A stretch of DNA of 64,000 nt, taken from the NCBI GenBank assembly GCA_963714035.1, contig OY970224.1, positions 124,001 to 188,000 of the forward strand, written 5' to 3'. The notes under the pieces were generated by a model that saw only the letters and a list, made by a program, of their open reading frames with translations, did not search any database and had not been told where the DNA came from. The number at the start of each line of letters is the position of its first letter. The stretch's first letter is position 1. This document shows positions 27,879 through 35,435 of the stretch, in pieces. This stretch comes from DATFVB01 sp963714035. Its GTDB lineage: Bacteria > Acidobacteriota > Thermoanaerobaculia > UBA5066 > DATFVB01. The translations under genes and the position numbers were made by a program.

Positions 27879-28228
27879 CAGTCGAACGCTCCCTTTTTCC
27901 AGACGTAGGCGTACCCGACCGCGAGGGTCGAGAGGAACAGGACCATTTCCAGGAACATCCCCCAGCCGTAGGCCCGGAAGATCACGGTCCACGGATAGAG
28001 GAACGCGATCTCGACGTCGAACAGGATGAAGACCATCGCGACGACCGAGTACTTCACCGAGATGCGCTTGCGGGACGCATCGAGCAGAGGCATGCCGCAT
28101 TCGTAGGTCGAGAGCTTGCGGCGGGTGCGGACCTGCCGCCCGAGGAGAGCGGAAAGAATCAACAGGGCGGCGGCCACGAGCGCCGCGAACGCCATGAGCA
28201 CCAGGATCGGAATGAAGGACGACGCCAC
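27875..28228 (-). CDS. nuoA: NADH-quinone oxidoreductase subunit A
   Basis: The 117-residue protein has three membrane helices and the NuoA motifs Y-E-C-G-M-P and F-I-L-F-D-V-E-I-A-F-L-Y-P-W. I use the GTG at 28228, which has GGAGAG just upstream; the longer frame would start inside the cyclophilin gene's flank. It is the first gene of the complex I operon, and the leader is about 50 nt. Confidence 0.95.
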   Translation of the reverse strand: MASSFIPILVLMAFAALVAAALLILSALLGRQVRTRRKLSTYECGMPLLDASRKRISVKYSVVAMVFILFDVEIAFLYPWTVIFRAYGWGMFLEMVLFLSTLAVGYAYVWKKGAFDW

Positions 28229-28265
28229 GCGCTCTCCGCTTCCTCTCTCACGCCATTCCGAGTGC

Positions 28266-28312
28266 GTGAAAAATTTCACTTGCAGTCTATTCGGGCCCGC
28301 CGTGAGGGTCAA
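28266..28312 (-). promoter_or_regulatory. nuo-rex operon promoter with Rex-type operator
   Basis: On the minus strand TTGACC (28307-28312) and TAGACT (28284-28289) are separated by exactly 17 bp, a good sigma-70 promoter. Starting 4 nt after the -10 box is GTGAAATTTTTCAC (28266-28279), which fits the published Rex consensus core GTGAA-N4-TTCAC. It would cover the transcription start. The last gene of this operon encodes Rex. Confidence 0.75.
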
Positions 28313-28324
28313 CCGATCGGCGCG

Positions 28325-28362
28325 CCCGCAAATTCGAAGCACGAATTTCGAAATCCGAAGAC
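28325..28362. repeat. degenerate 7-bp repeat array
   Basis: AT-richer sequence with a 7-bp period (units such as cgaagca, cgaattt, cgaaatc, cgaagac). Related arrays occur at 30690-30960 and 57012-57118. The rest of the gap up to the cyclophilin gene (28363-28472) holds an inverted gccggcaagtt / aacttgccgg pair at 28368-28413 and nothing else I can identify. Confidence 0.6.
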
Positions 28363-28472
28363 TTCTGCCGGCAAGTTGCAGCGGGCGCCGATGCGCCGCT
28401 GAACTTGCCGGTGCCCAGTTGGAGCGAACGTGTTCGCTCAACTCGGCACAGCCGCGAAGCGACGTGCGACGT

Positions 28473-29396
28473 TTACTTCGGGGTCGCGGTCGTCCGGACC
28501 GGCACCGGCACGTTGCAGAGCTCGACGTAGCCTGCCGGCCGCGCGAACCAGCTCTCCCGCCGGTTGCGGCGCGATTCCACCCACGCGGCGAACGTCGGCG
28601 TGTCGGTCCGGAGCGTCTCGAGGTTCAGGCGATCCGCCGCCGCGACGTCCGACGCCATCCGCACCGATCGGATCGGGACGAACTGCGAGGGCTTCTCGTA
28701 GAAGCCGAGCGGCCCCGAGCCGCGGGGAAGCGTCGACAGGAGCTCGATTCCCTGCACGACGCGTCCGACGACCGTCACGTTGCGATCGAGATGGCGGGGG
28801 GCGTTCCCGATCACGACGTACAGCTCGCTCCCGTTCCCCGACTTCGGATCGTCGCCCCGCCCGACGCCGACCATCCCGTAACAGTGGGCGAGCCACGCCT
28901 CGCCGGTTCTCGGATCCCGCGCGGCCGGGAATCCGTCCGAGAAGCCCGACTCCGGGGCGTACCCGTCCGGTCCCGCGAGCGGGGTGAAGGGGATCTTCGT
29001 TCCCTCCGCGCGCGTCAGCTCGCCGGGGAGCTCCGCCTTCGCCGAGCCGAGCGAACGCGCCTTCGCTTTGTCGTCGCCGTCGGGATCGCCCCACTGGACG
29101 ACGTAGTCGTCCTGCGACCGCACGACCGACAGGCCGTCGAAGTATTTCTCGCGCACGAGCCGGACGATGTTCGCGTAGTGCTCGGGGGCGAAGGCCGGGG
29201 CGAGCTCGATCGCGACCCGCCCGGACGCGAGCTCGAGGTAGAGCGTGTTCTCCGGCGGAATCGGTCGCCAGTCGGAGGGCTTCGCGGCCGCGAGGACGTC
29301 GGCGCTCGTCGGAGGAGAGGCGGGTCTGGCGGCGGGCGGGCTCTGAGCCAGAACGGGGGCGGCGGCGAGGACGGCGGCGGCGGCGAGTCTTCTCAC
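28473..29396 (-). CDS. exported cyclophilin-type peptidyl-prolyl isomerase
   Basis: The 307-residue protein has a signal peptide (about 1-18) and a cyclophilin-like domain (about 50-245) beginning L-E-L-A-S-G-R-V-A-I-E-L-A-P and containing G-M-V-G-V-G-R and V-V-G-R-V-V-Q-G-I-E. Cyclophilins speed prolyl isomerisation during folding, here probably in the periplasm. Several usual active-site residues (F-H-R-V, Q-G-G-D) are changed to L-S-V-V and Q-W-G-D, so activity may be altered. A GTG start overlaps the M48 protease stop. Confidence 0.82.
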   Translation of the reverse strand: MRRLAAAAVLAAAPVLAQSPPAARPASPPTSADVLAAAKPSDWRPIPPENTLYLELASGRVAIELAPAFAPEHYANIVRLVREKYFDGLSVVRSQDDYVVQWGDPDGDDKAKARSLGSAKAELPGELTRAEGTKIPFTPLAGPDGYAPESGFSDGFPAARDPRTGEAWLAHCYGMVGVGRGDDPKSGNGSELYVVIGNAPRHLDRNVTVVGRVVQGIELLSTLPRGSGPLGFYEKPSQFVPIRSVRMASDVAAADRLNLETLRTDTPTFAAWVESRRNRRESWFARPAGYVELCNVPVPVRTTATPK

Positions 29397-30673
29397 GAGG
29401 TCCCTCCGTTGGCGGCGTCAGCCGCGTGATCCCGCTTCCATCGCTCGCAGAACTCGATCCGGTGCTGGAGCGAGGGATGCGTGTAGAACCAGATTTCGAC
29501 GATCCGGGGCGGATCGTACTCCGACAGGTCGTGGGTGTTGAACTTCGCGAACCCGGCCGCGAGCGCGTCGGGATCGCGCACGACCTCGAGGGAGAAGACG
29601 TCGGCCTGGTGCTCCTCCCACCGGGAGAACGCGTTGGCGGCCGGCGCGGCGACGAACGAATAGACCGACACGATCAGGAGGACGAGCGGGAGTCCGGCCG
29701 GGTCCTCGATCGGCCCGATTCCCCATCCGGGCCGCCGGCGGACGATCGGGGCGTATGACCATCGCACGAGCGCGGCGCCGAGCAGGATGAGCGCGCCCCC
29801 GAAAGCGAGCCCCTTCGCGACGTGGCGGAGCGCGTAGTGCCCCATCTCGTGTCCCATGACGGCCACGACCTCGCGGGGGGTGTGGGTCGAAAGCAGCGTG
29901 TCGTAAATAACGATGCGTTCGGTCCCCAGAAGTCCCGCGACGTAGGCGTTCGTGTGCGCGGACTGGCGGCTCGCGTCCACTTCGTACACGTCGTGCGCCG
30001 GGATTCCCTCCCGATGGGCGATTTCGAGGAGGCGCGTCTTCAGGGGCCCGGCCGCGAGCGGCGTGAACTTGTTGAAGAGCGGCGCGATGAATACCGGCTC
30101 GACGGCGACCGCGAAGATCGTGAACGCCATCGCGACCGCGGCGCCGATCAGCCACCACGTCCGGCGGAACTTCCGGATCACGGCGTAGAGCGCGACGGCG
30201 AAGAGCCCGCCGAGGACGATCGTGAGCCCGAGCCCCTTCGCCCAGTCTCCCGCCCAGCCGAGGAAGGTCTGTCGCGCGAACCCGAATCGCTTCTCGCGGA
30301 AATAGCCGCCGTACGCGTCCAGCGGCAGGGAGAGGACCGCCGTGACGACGGTGAAGATCGCACAATACACGAAAACGGCGAGGTTCGCCCTTCGGTGGAC
30401 GAGCGCCCGGGCCCGGTCGCGGAAGGCGGAGGAGAGCCGGGAGCGCAGCAGGAAGACGAGGACGAGGCACCCCCACGCCGCGCCGGCGAGGGAGAGCAGG
30501 TAGGCGCCGTGGGCGTATTGCTTCTGACGGCTCTGGTCGCGCGGGATGTCGGCCTTCTCCACGGTCGCGAAGATGTCGCCTCCGGTCGCCGGCCGCGCGG
30601 GCGAGGCGCAGAGCGCGGCGCGCGGCGCGGCGATCGCCGCCAGGAGAACCGCGATCCGAACCGCGCGCTTCAC
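29393..30673 (-). CDS. M48 family membrane metalloprotease (Ste24/HtpX type)
   Basis: The 426-residue protein has a signal or first membrane segment, several further membrane helices, and the zinc motif H-E-M-G-H near 285 with the third ligand in E-E-H-Q-A-D near 362. This is the Ste24 CAAX-protease-like type of M48, likely acting in membrane protein quality control. The GTG at 30673 is 7 nt after a TACGAT hexamer; upstream of it the frame runs through heptamer repeats, so the longer start is rejected. The cyclophilin gene is coupled behind it. Confidence 0.88.
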   Translation of the reverse strand: MKRAVRIAVLLAAIAAPRAALCASPARPATGGDIFATVEKADIPRDQSRQKQYAHGAYLLSLAGAAWGCLVLVFLLRSRLSSAFRDRARALVHRRANLAVFVYCAIFTVVTAVLSLPLDAYGGYFREKRFGFARQTFLGWAGDWAKGLGLTIVLGGLFAVALYAVIRKFRRTWWLIGAAVAMAFTIFAVAVEPVFIAPLFNKFTPLAAGPLKTRLLEIAHREGIPAHDVYEVDASRQSAHTNAYVAGLLGTERIVIYDTLLSTHTPREVVAVMGHEMGHYALRHVAKGLAFGGALILLGAALVRWSYAPIVRRRPGWGIGPIEDPAGLPLVLLIVSVYSFVAAPAANAFSRWEEHQADVFSLEVVRDPDALAAGFAKFNTHDLSEYDPPRIVEIWFYTHPSLQHRIEFCERWKRDHAADAANGGTS

Positions 30674-30679
30674 CGCGCG

Positions 30680-30685
30680 ATCGTA
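30680..30685 (-). promoter_or_regulatory. -10 element of the M48 protease operon, leaderless type
   Basis: TACGAT on the minus strand ends 7 nt before the GTG start at 30673. Confidence 0.45.
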
Positions 30686-30689
30686 TCGT

Positions 30690-30731
30690 TTGCGAGTTGC
30701 GAGTTGCGAGTTGCGAGTTGCGAGTTGCGAG
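30690..30731. repeat. six perfect tandem copies of a heptamer
   Basis: The unit ttgcgag is repeated six times without a mismatch over 42 bp, directly upstream of the M48 protease -10 element. Copy number is likely to vary between strains. Confidence 0.95.
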
Positions 30732-30734
30732 TCC

Positions 30735-30960
30735 TGGTCGGACGCCCTTGGAATTTGGAGCGTGGACCCCGGAGCTTCCGACTTCGCCGGGCGTGTCGTT
30801 TCGAGACTTGAAATTGGGACATTTGAGTTTGTTTCGAGTTTCGAGATTCGTGCTTCGAAATTCCGGCGCAGCCGGAGCCGGACCCGTCGCACAGGTCGTG
30901 CCGGTTCGGGATTGGGAGTTTGGGATTTGGAGCTTGGAATTTCCGGCTTCGCCGGCAGCG
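30735..30960. repeat. degenerate heptamer array between divergent operons
   Basis: This 226-bp AT-richer stretch keeps a 7-bp period in two blocks (about 30801-30863 and 30905-30955, units such as tttcgag, tcgaaat, tgggatt, tggaatt). Short GC inverted pairs (ccggcttcgccgg type) lie between. No gene is supported here; open frames in it are products of the repeat. Confidence 0.6.
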
Positions 30961-30962
30961 GA

Positions 30963-30968
30963 TATCAT
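30963..30968 (+). promoter_or_regulatory. -10 element of the GT2 gene, near-leaderless
   Basis: TATCAT ends 10 nt before the ATG at 30978. Confidence 0.4.
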
Positions 30969-30977
30969 CCGCGCCTC

Positions 30978-31658
30978 ATGGAGGAGGTCCGCCCCGCCGT
31001 CCTGATTCCCGCTTTCGATTGCGCTCCGACGATCGGGACCGTCGTCGAGGGAGCGAGGCGCCACGTCGAGACGGTCGTGGTCGTCGACGACGGCTCCCGC
31101 GACGCGACCGGGGGAGAGGCGGCGCGGGCCGGGGCGCGCGTCGTCACCCGGCGGGAGAACGGGGGAAAGGGCGCCGCGATACGGTCCGGGCTCGAGACCC
31201 TGCTCCCGAATCCCCGCTTCTCGCACGTCGTCTTCCTCGACGGGGACGGCCAGCACGATCCCGCGGAGCTCCCGAAGTTCGTCGAGGCGGCCGCGCGCGG
31301 CGAGGCGTTCGTGATCGGGTCGCGGATGGAGGAGCGGGAGGCGATTCCGGCGTACCGCTACGAGACGAACCGGATCGGCGACATGATCCTCTCGCGCATG
31401 ACGGGGCACCGGGTCGAGGACGGGCAGTCGGGATTCCGCGCGGTCTCCGCGACCCTCCTCCGCGTTCTGCGTCTCCGGGCGAACGGCTATCTCGTCGAAA
31501 CGGAAATGCTGCTGAAAGCGGCGCCCCGGGTGCCGCGCTTCGCGACCGTCCCGATCCGCGCGATCTACGGCGGCCCTTCGCATTACCGGCCTTTCCGGGA
31601 CACCTGGAAAATCTCGTGGGGGGCGGTCTTCATCCAGGTTTTCGAGCTCGACGCGTGA
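30978..31658 (+). CDS. family 2 glycosyltransferase
   Basis: The 226-residue protein is a GT-A fold transferase: V-L-I-P-A-F-D near the start, V-V-V-D-D-G-S-R-D near 37, the D-G-D-G-Q-H-D-P motif near 90, and G-Q-S-G-F-R-A near 150. It resembles dolichyl-phosphate-mannose-synthase-like enzymes. The donor and acceptor are unknown. It is followed, with a GTGA overlap, by a polysaccharide deacetylase and then an acyltransferase, so a glycolipid or modified polysaccharide product is plausible. Confidence 0.87.
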   Translation: MEEVRPAVLIPAFDCAPTIGTVVEGARRHVETVVVVDDGSRDATGGEAARAGARVVTRRENGGKGAAIRSGLETLLPNPRFSHVVFLDGDGQHDPAELPKFVEAAARGEAFVIGSRMEEREAIPAYRYETNRIGDMILSRMTGHRVEDGQSGFRAVSATLLRVLRLRANGYLVETEMLLKAAPRVPRFATVPIRAIYGGPSHYRPFRDTWKISWGAVFIQVFELDA

Positions 31659-32536
31659 GCGCGCCGTCCCGTTCCGCCGCGGAAGCGACGACGGCTCTCG
31701 AGCCGCTTCGATTCGATCCCGCGCCGCTCGTGCTCACCGTCGATTTCGAGGAGTGGTTCTGCATCTGCGGCGACGAGCACTATTCGGATCCGCGGAACTG
31801 GGATCGGTTCGAAGCGACGATCGAGCGGTCGGCCGACCGCCTGCTCGAACGCCTCGCGGCGGCCGGCGTCCGCGCCACCTTCTTCGTGCTGGGATGGATC
31901 GCGCGGCGGTATCCGGCCCTCGTCCGCCGCGCCGCCGCCGCCGGCCACGAGATCGCGTTTCACGGGATGACGCATCGCCGCTGCGACGAGATGCCGCCGG
32001 GCGAGCTCCGCCGCGAGCTGGAGGAGGGGAAGGCGCTCCTCGAAGACCTCGCCGGCGCCGCGGTCGCCGGATTCCGGGCCCCGGAATGGTCCGTTCGAAG
32101 CCCGGGCGATCCGGTCTTCGCGGCGCTCGCGGAGTGCGGGTACCGTTACGACGCGTCCCTGACGTCGATCCCGATCCTCGGAAGAAAGAGCAACCCTCCC
32201 CGGTCCTTCGCTGCCGCGACGGCCGCCGGCCGGATCGCCGAGTTCCCTCCGCTGACCGGCCGGGGGTGGGGTCAGACCGTGAATTTCGGGGGCGGATGGG
32301 CCTTTCGGCGGCTCCCGTGGCGGCGGATCCTCGCGCGCGAGGAGGAGTTCCGAAGGGAGGGGTCCCCGGCGGTCTTCACGTTTCATCCCTGGGAATTCGA
32401 CCCCGACCCGCCGCCGCTTCCCGGAGCGTCGCCGCTCCTCCGGCTGACGAGGGTCGCCAATCGCTCGCGCCTTCCGGGCCGCTTCGAAAGACTCCTCGCG
32501 CGCGGGCCCTTCCGCCGGCTCGGAGACCTGACGTGA
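31655..32536 (+). CDS. polysaccharide deacetylase (NodB-type)
   Basis: The 293-residue protein has the CE4 motifs L-T-V-D-F-E-E-W-F at the start, the metal motif H-G-M-T-H near 105 and F-R-A-P-E-W-S near 145, and resembles the DUF3473-type XrtA/PEP-CTERM-associated deacetylases. It would remove acetyl groups from an N-acetylated sugar polymer. No signal peptide is evident, so it may act in the cytoplasm on a lipid-linked substrate. It overlaps its neighbours by 4 bases on both sides. Confidence 0.87.
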   Translation: MSAPSRSAAEATTALEPLRFDPAPLVLTVDFEEWFCICGDEHYSDPRNWDRFEATIERSADRLLERLAAAGVRATFFVLGWIARRYPALVRRAAAAGHEIAFHGMTHRRCDEMPPGELRRELEEGKALLEDLAGAAVAGFRAPEWSVRSPGDPVFAALAECGYRYDASLTSIPILGRKSNPPRSFAAATAAGRIAEFPPLTGRGWGQTVNFGGGWAFRRLPWRRILAREEEFRREGSPAVFTFHPWEFDPDPPPLPGASPLLRLTRVANRSRLPGRFERLLARGPFRRLGDLT

Positions 32537-33447
32537 CCGCCTGGCTCTTTTCGGGACAGCTCTCGGAGTTCGCGGGGATGGGGGCGGACTTCTTCGCCGC
32601 CTCGGCCGAAGCGCGCGAGCTCCTCGACCGAACCTCCGCGCGCTGCGGCGTCGATCTCGGGGCCGCGCTCGCGGACCCGGCGCGCGTCGGCGACAACCGG
32701 ATCGCCCAGCCGGGCGTCTTCCTCGTGTCGGTGCTCGCGGCGCGGGAGCTCGCCCGGCGGGGCGTCGTGCCGGCCGCGATCGCCGGCTATTCTCTCGGCA
32801 ATTACGCCGCCCTCGTCGCCGCGGAGGCCGTCTCCTACGACGATGCCCTGACCGTGCTCCTCGCCGTCTTCGAGACGGTGGACCGGCTCGCGATCGGCGG
32901 CCGAATGGGAGCGGTGATCGGCCTGCCCGCCGCCGCGGTCGAGGAGGTCTGCGCGGCGATCCGCGCGCGAGGCGCCGCGGTATGGATCGGAAACGTCAAC
33001 GCGGCGACGCAGCTCGTCCTGACGGGATCCGAGGCCGGGATCGAAACGGCGCTCGCCGAGCTCTCGCCCCGCGCGCTGAAGGTGATCCGCCTGCCGATGA
33101 CCTGGCCGATCCACAGCTCGCTGATGGAGCCGGTCGCCGGCGCCATCCGGCCGATCGTCGACGCCTGCGCGTCGATCGCCGTGCCCCGGTATCCGCTCTA
33201 TGCGGGCCACCGGGCCGAACGGATCGACTCCGCGGACGCGGTGGCGGACCTGCTGGCGCGACAGATCGCGCTGCCGTCCCGCTGGAAGCAGACGGTCGAG
33301 ACGATGTTCGCCGACGGGCACCGGGAATTCCTCGAAATCGGCCCGGGCGACACGCTCTCCCGGATGCTCCGCTGGATCGTGCGCGAGGGGCGCTGCCGCC
33401 CGGCGGGCACGCTCGCCGCGATCGAGGAGGTCGCGAGGACCGGCTGA
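32533..33447 (+). CDS. ACP S-malonyltransferase-like acyltransferase (FabD family)
   Basis: The 304-residue protein follows the FabD fold: W-L-F-S-G-Q at the start, Q-P-G-V-F-L near 57, the nucleophile motif G-Y-S-L-G-N-Y near 80, and the catalytic His in P-I-H-S-S near 195. FabD usually has G-H-S-L-G-E, so the changes to Tyr and Asn around the catalytic Ser are unusual. It is coupled to the deacetylase upstream and followed 85 bases later by fabG. It may load malonyl or another acyl group on the ACP at 34763. Confidence 0.82.
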   Translation: MTAWLFSGQLSEFAGMGADFFAASAEARELLDRTSARCGVDLGAALADPARVGDNRIAQPGVFLVSVLAARELARRGVVPAAIAGYSLGNYAALVAAEAVSYDDALTVLLAVFETVDRLAIGGRMGAVIGLPAAAVEEVCAAIRARGAAVWIGNVNAATQLVLTGSEAGIETALAELSPRALKVIRLPMTWPIHSSLMEPVAGAIRPIVDACASIAVPRYPLYAGHRAERIDSADAVADLLARQIALPSRWKQTVETMFADGHREFLEIGPGDTLSRMLRWIVREGRCRPAGTLAAIEEVARTG

Positions 33448-33518
33448 CGTCGCGCGGCGGCATGCCGTGCGGCGAACGGGCCGGGCGTCCGGTTCGGGAA
33501 TCGCCCCGGCCCCTCTGT

Positions 33519-33524
33519 TAGATT
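33519..33524 (+). promoter_or_regulatory. -10 element of fabG, near-leaderless
   Basis: TAGATT ends 9 nt before the GTG start at 33533. An upstream fabD-to-fabG read-through is also possible. Confidence 0.4.
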
Positions 33525-33532
33525 CGGGTCCT

Positions 33533-34270
33533 GTGCCGACCAAAACCGCCGTCGTGACCGGGGGCTCCCGCGGAATCGGCGCGGCGATCGCGCGGCGGCT
33601 CGCGCGCGACGGAGCCCGGATCGTCATCACGTGCAAGGACGATTTCGAGAACGCGGAGCGCGTCGTGGCCGAGATCGCCGCCGAAAACGGGGAGGCGTAC
33701 TCGCTCCCCGGAGACGTCACGAGCGGCGAAGAGGTGACGGCGCTCGCCGCGCGCGTCGAGCGCGACTGGAGCGGGTGCGACATCCTCGTCAACAACGCGG
33801 GCATCATCCGGGACGTGCTCTTCGCGTTCATGCGCGAGGAGGACTGGGACCGCGTCGTCGAAACGTCGCTGAAGGGGACTTATCGGATGTGCAAGGCGTT
33901 CGTGCGCCGGATGATGCACAAGAACTGGGGCCGCATCGTCAACATCGTCTCCGACAGCGGCATTTCCGGACAGATGGGGCAGACGAACTACTCGGCGGCG
34001 AAGGGCGGCGTGATGGCGTTCACGAAATCGCTCGCGCGCGAGGTCGGCGGCCGCAACATCACCGTCAACGCCGTTGCCCCCGGAATCATCGAGACCGAGA
34101 TGATCCGGGACCTCTCGCCCGAGATCCTCGGCGATTACCGGAAGCTCATTCCGTCGAAGCGATTCGGCTCTCCGGAGGAAGTCGCCGCCGTCGTCGCGTT
34201 CCTGGCGTCCGCCGAGGCCTCGTATGTGTCGGGGCAGGTGTGGCAGGTCGACGGCGGCCTCTTGATGTAG
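33533..34270 (+). CDS. fabG: 3-oxoacyl-ACP reductase (SDR family)
   Basis: The 245-residue protein has the SDR cofactor motif T-G-G-S-R-G-I-G, N-N-A-G, the catalytic Ser with Y-S-A-A-K-G (Tyr-x-x-x-Lys) and the FabG ending I-P-S-K-R-F-G-S-P-E-E-V-A and G-Q-V-W-Q-V-D-G-G. It reduces 3-oxoacyl-ACP with NADPH. I use the GTG at 33533; the frame extends upstream inside the acyltransferase gene without reason. Two structured elements follow its stop. Confidence 0.92.
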   Translation: MPTKTAVVTGGSRGIGAAIARRLARDGARIVITCKDDFENAERVVAEIAAENGEAYSLPGDVTSGEEVTALAARVERDWSGCDILVNNAGIIRDVLFAFMREEDWDRVVETSLKGTYRMCKAFVRRMMHKNWGRIVNIVSDSGISGQMGQTNYSAAKGGVMAFTKSLAREVGGRNITVNAVAPGIIETEMIRDLSPEILGDYRKLIPSKRFGSPEEVAAVVAFLASAEASYVSGQVWQVDGGLLM

Positions 34271-34278
34271 GGCTGCAG

Positions 34279-34403
34279 GCGCGGCGAATACGCACCGTTA
34301 TACGCGTCCGTGCGGCCCGCCGCCGGCTTCAACGTACGTTATTCAGTACGCCTCAGCCGCCGGCGGGCCGCCCGAACGCGTCTTCCGGCACGTCTCGCCG
34401 CGC
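34279..34403 (+). repeat. structured 3' element, copy A (downstream of fabG)
   Basis: It starts 8 nt after the fabG stop. The outer stem gcgcggcga/tcgccgcgc closes the element; inside are the pair acgcgt/acgcgt, a 16-bp GC helix with one mismatch, and the apical CGTAC-8 nt-GTACG loop. The 3' arm is nearly identical to that of the copy after surE. Confidence 0.7.
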
Positions 34404-34455
34404 TTTCGCGTTGTTCCGAACTGAGTTTCCGGCCGGCCTCACTCGAGTGTAGCGG

Positions 34456-34580
34456 GCGCGGCGATTCATCGAGCCGGCCGGGCGCGTGCCGCCCGCCCCC
34501 GCCCTGCGGCGTACTTGCCGCAGTACGCCGCGGGACGTCTCGGACGACCCGCATCCCGGCGGGCTCGCGCCTCCCCGCGC
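34456..34580 (+). repeat. structured 3' element, diverged copy A' (tandem)
   Basis: It has the same 125-nt length as copy A, begins with gcgcggcga and ends with tccccgcgc (one mismatch to the outer stem), and keeps the apical CGTAC-8 nt-GTACG within a perfect 9-bp hairpin (34506-34531). Both copies are followed by a related tail containing gaactgag. It lies 177 bp downstream of A. Confidence 0.55.
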
Positions 34581-34734
34581 TTTCAGGGTGTAGCGAACTG
34601 AGGTTGGCTCCTCGCCGGTCCGCTTGTTCAAATCCCCTCGTGCCGGCCTTCCCCGAGCGAGGGTGAGTTTCCGGGCAAACTCGGGCGGGCGCCGGAGCGG
34701 CCGAGGGTTTACCCGAGCCGCGAAGGGCTTCGCT
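34581..34734. other. non-coding gap upstream of the acyl carrier protein gene
   Basis: The sequence between the tandem hairpin elements and the acp promoter holds the tail of the second element and a short stretch at about 34628-34647 resembling a tRNA T-loop and 3' acceptor strand, with no matching 5' half. I see no gene. Confidence 0.4.
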
Positions 34735-34740
34735 TATAAT
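34735..34740 (+). promoter_or_regulatory. -10 element of the acyl carrier protein gene
   Basis: A perfect TATAAT is followed 23 nt later by the acp ATG, with an AAGGAAA ribosome binding site between. This is one of the few leadered promoters in the window. Confidence 0.55.
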
Positions 34741-34762
34741 TCCCCCAGGGAAAGGAAAATCC

Positions 34763-35023
34763 ATGAACGACACGGAGCTCAAGACCCGGGTGAAGGACCT
34801 CATCGTGCGCCGGCTGAAGCTCGACATCGAGCCCGCCTCGATCGAGGACGCCGCGCCCCTGTTCGGAGAGGGCCTGGGCCTGGACTCGATCGACGCGCTG
34901 GAGCTCGTCCTCGGCATCGAGCAGGAATTCGGAGTCAAGGTTGCCGACGAGGAAGTCGGCGTGAAGGCCTTTTCGTCGGTCGATTCCCTGGCCGACTTCA
35001 TCAAAGAGAAGTCGGCCGCGTAG
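34763..35023 (+). CDS. acyl carrier protein
   Basis: The 86-residue protein is an ACP with the phosphopantetheine site G-L-D-S-I-D at Ser 42, and the family's E-D-A-x-P-L-F-G-E-G-L-G segment before it. It has a proper ribosome binding site. It is followed 4 bases later by a FabZ-like dehydratase, so it probably serves a dedicated acyl pathway with the nearby acyltransferase and fabG rather than bulk fatty-acid synthesis. A ketosynthase is missing. Confidence 0.92.
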   Translation: MNDTELKTRVKDLIVRRLKLDIEPASIEDAAPLFGEGLGLDSIDALELVLGIEQEFGVKVADEEVGVKAFSSVDSLADFIKEKSAA

Positions 35024-35027
35024 GTCG

Positions 35028-35435
35028 ATGATCGCGGAGCTGCCGCACCGCTATCCCTTCCGTTTCGTGGATACCGTCGTCGAAGAACGCGACGAGACTT
35101 TCTCGCGCGGGCGGGTTTCCATGACGATCTCGGCGGGGCAGCGGGCCTGCTCGGGCGGAGACTGGGGGATCCCTTATCTCCTCGCCGAGGCGATCGCGCA
35201 GTCGGCGCTCCTCCTCGAAGGCGGAGACCCGGAGATCGGCCGGACGGGTTTTCTCGCCGGAATCGACGGATTCGCGATGGATCGTCTCCCCGAGCCGGGC
35301 GAACGGCTTTTCGTCGACGTCGCCCTCGTCGCGCGGTACGGAGCGGTCGTAAAGTTCTCGGGCGCGATCCGCGGCGAGCCGGGTCCGGTCGCCCGCGGCG
35401 AGATCCTCGTGCGCCGCGGGGAGATCCGCGCGTGA
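35028..35435 (+). CDS. FabZ/FabA-like hot-dog fold dehydratase
   Basis: The 135-residue protein begins with L-P-H-R-Y-P-F-R-F-V-D, the FabZ active-site motif containing the catalytic His, and has E-A-I-A-Q-S-A near 55 where FabZ has its Glu. The G-I-D-G-F segment follows. It probably dehydrates a 3-hydroxyacyl chain on the adjacent ACP. It is coupled to the PilZ gene by a GTGA overlap. Confidence 0.85.
   Translation: MIAELPHRYPFRFVDTVVEERDETFSRGRVSMTISAGQRACSGGDWGIPYLLAEAIAQSALLLEGGDPEIGRTGFLAGIDGFAMDRLPEPGERLFVDVALVARYGAVVKFSGAIRGEPGPVARGEILVRRGEIRA

Noticed and set aside
30690..30731. Tandem heptamers as a CRISPR array
   Set aside because: The units are 7 bp with no spacers, and no cas genes are present.
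34628..34647. Possible tRNA gene near acp
   Set aside because: Only a T-loop-like motif and a few acceptor-like bases are present; no D arm or anticodon arm can be built.
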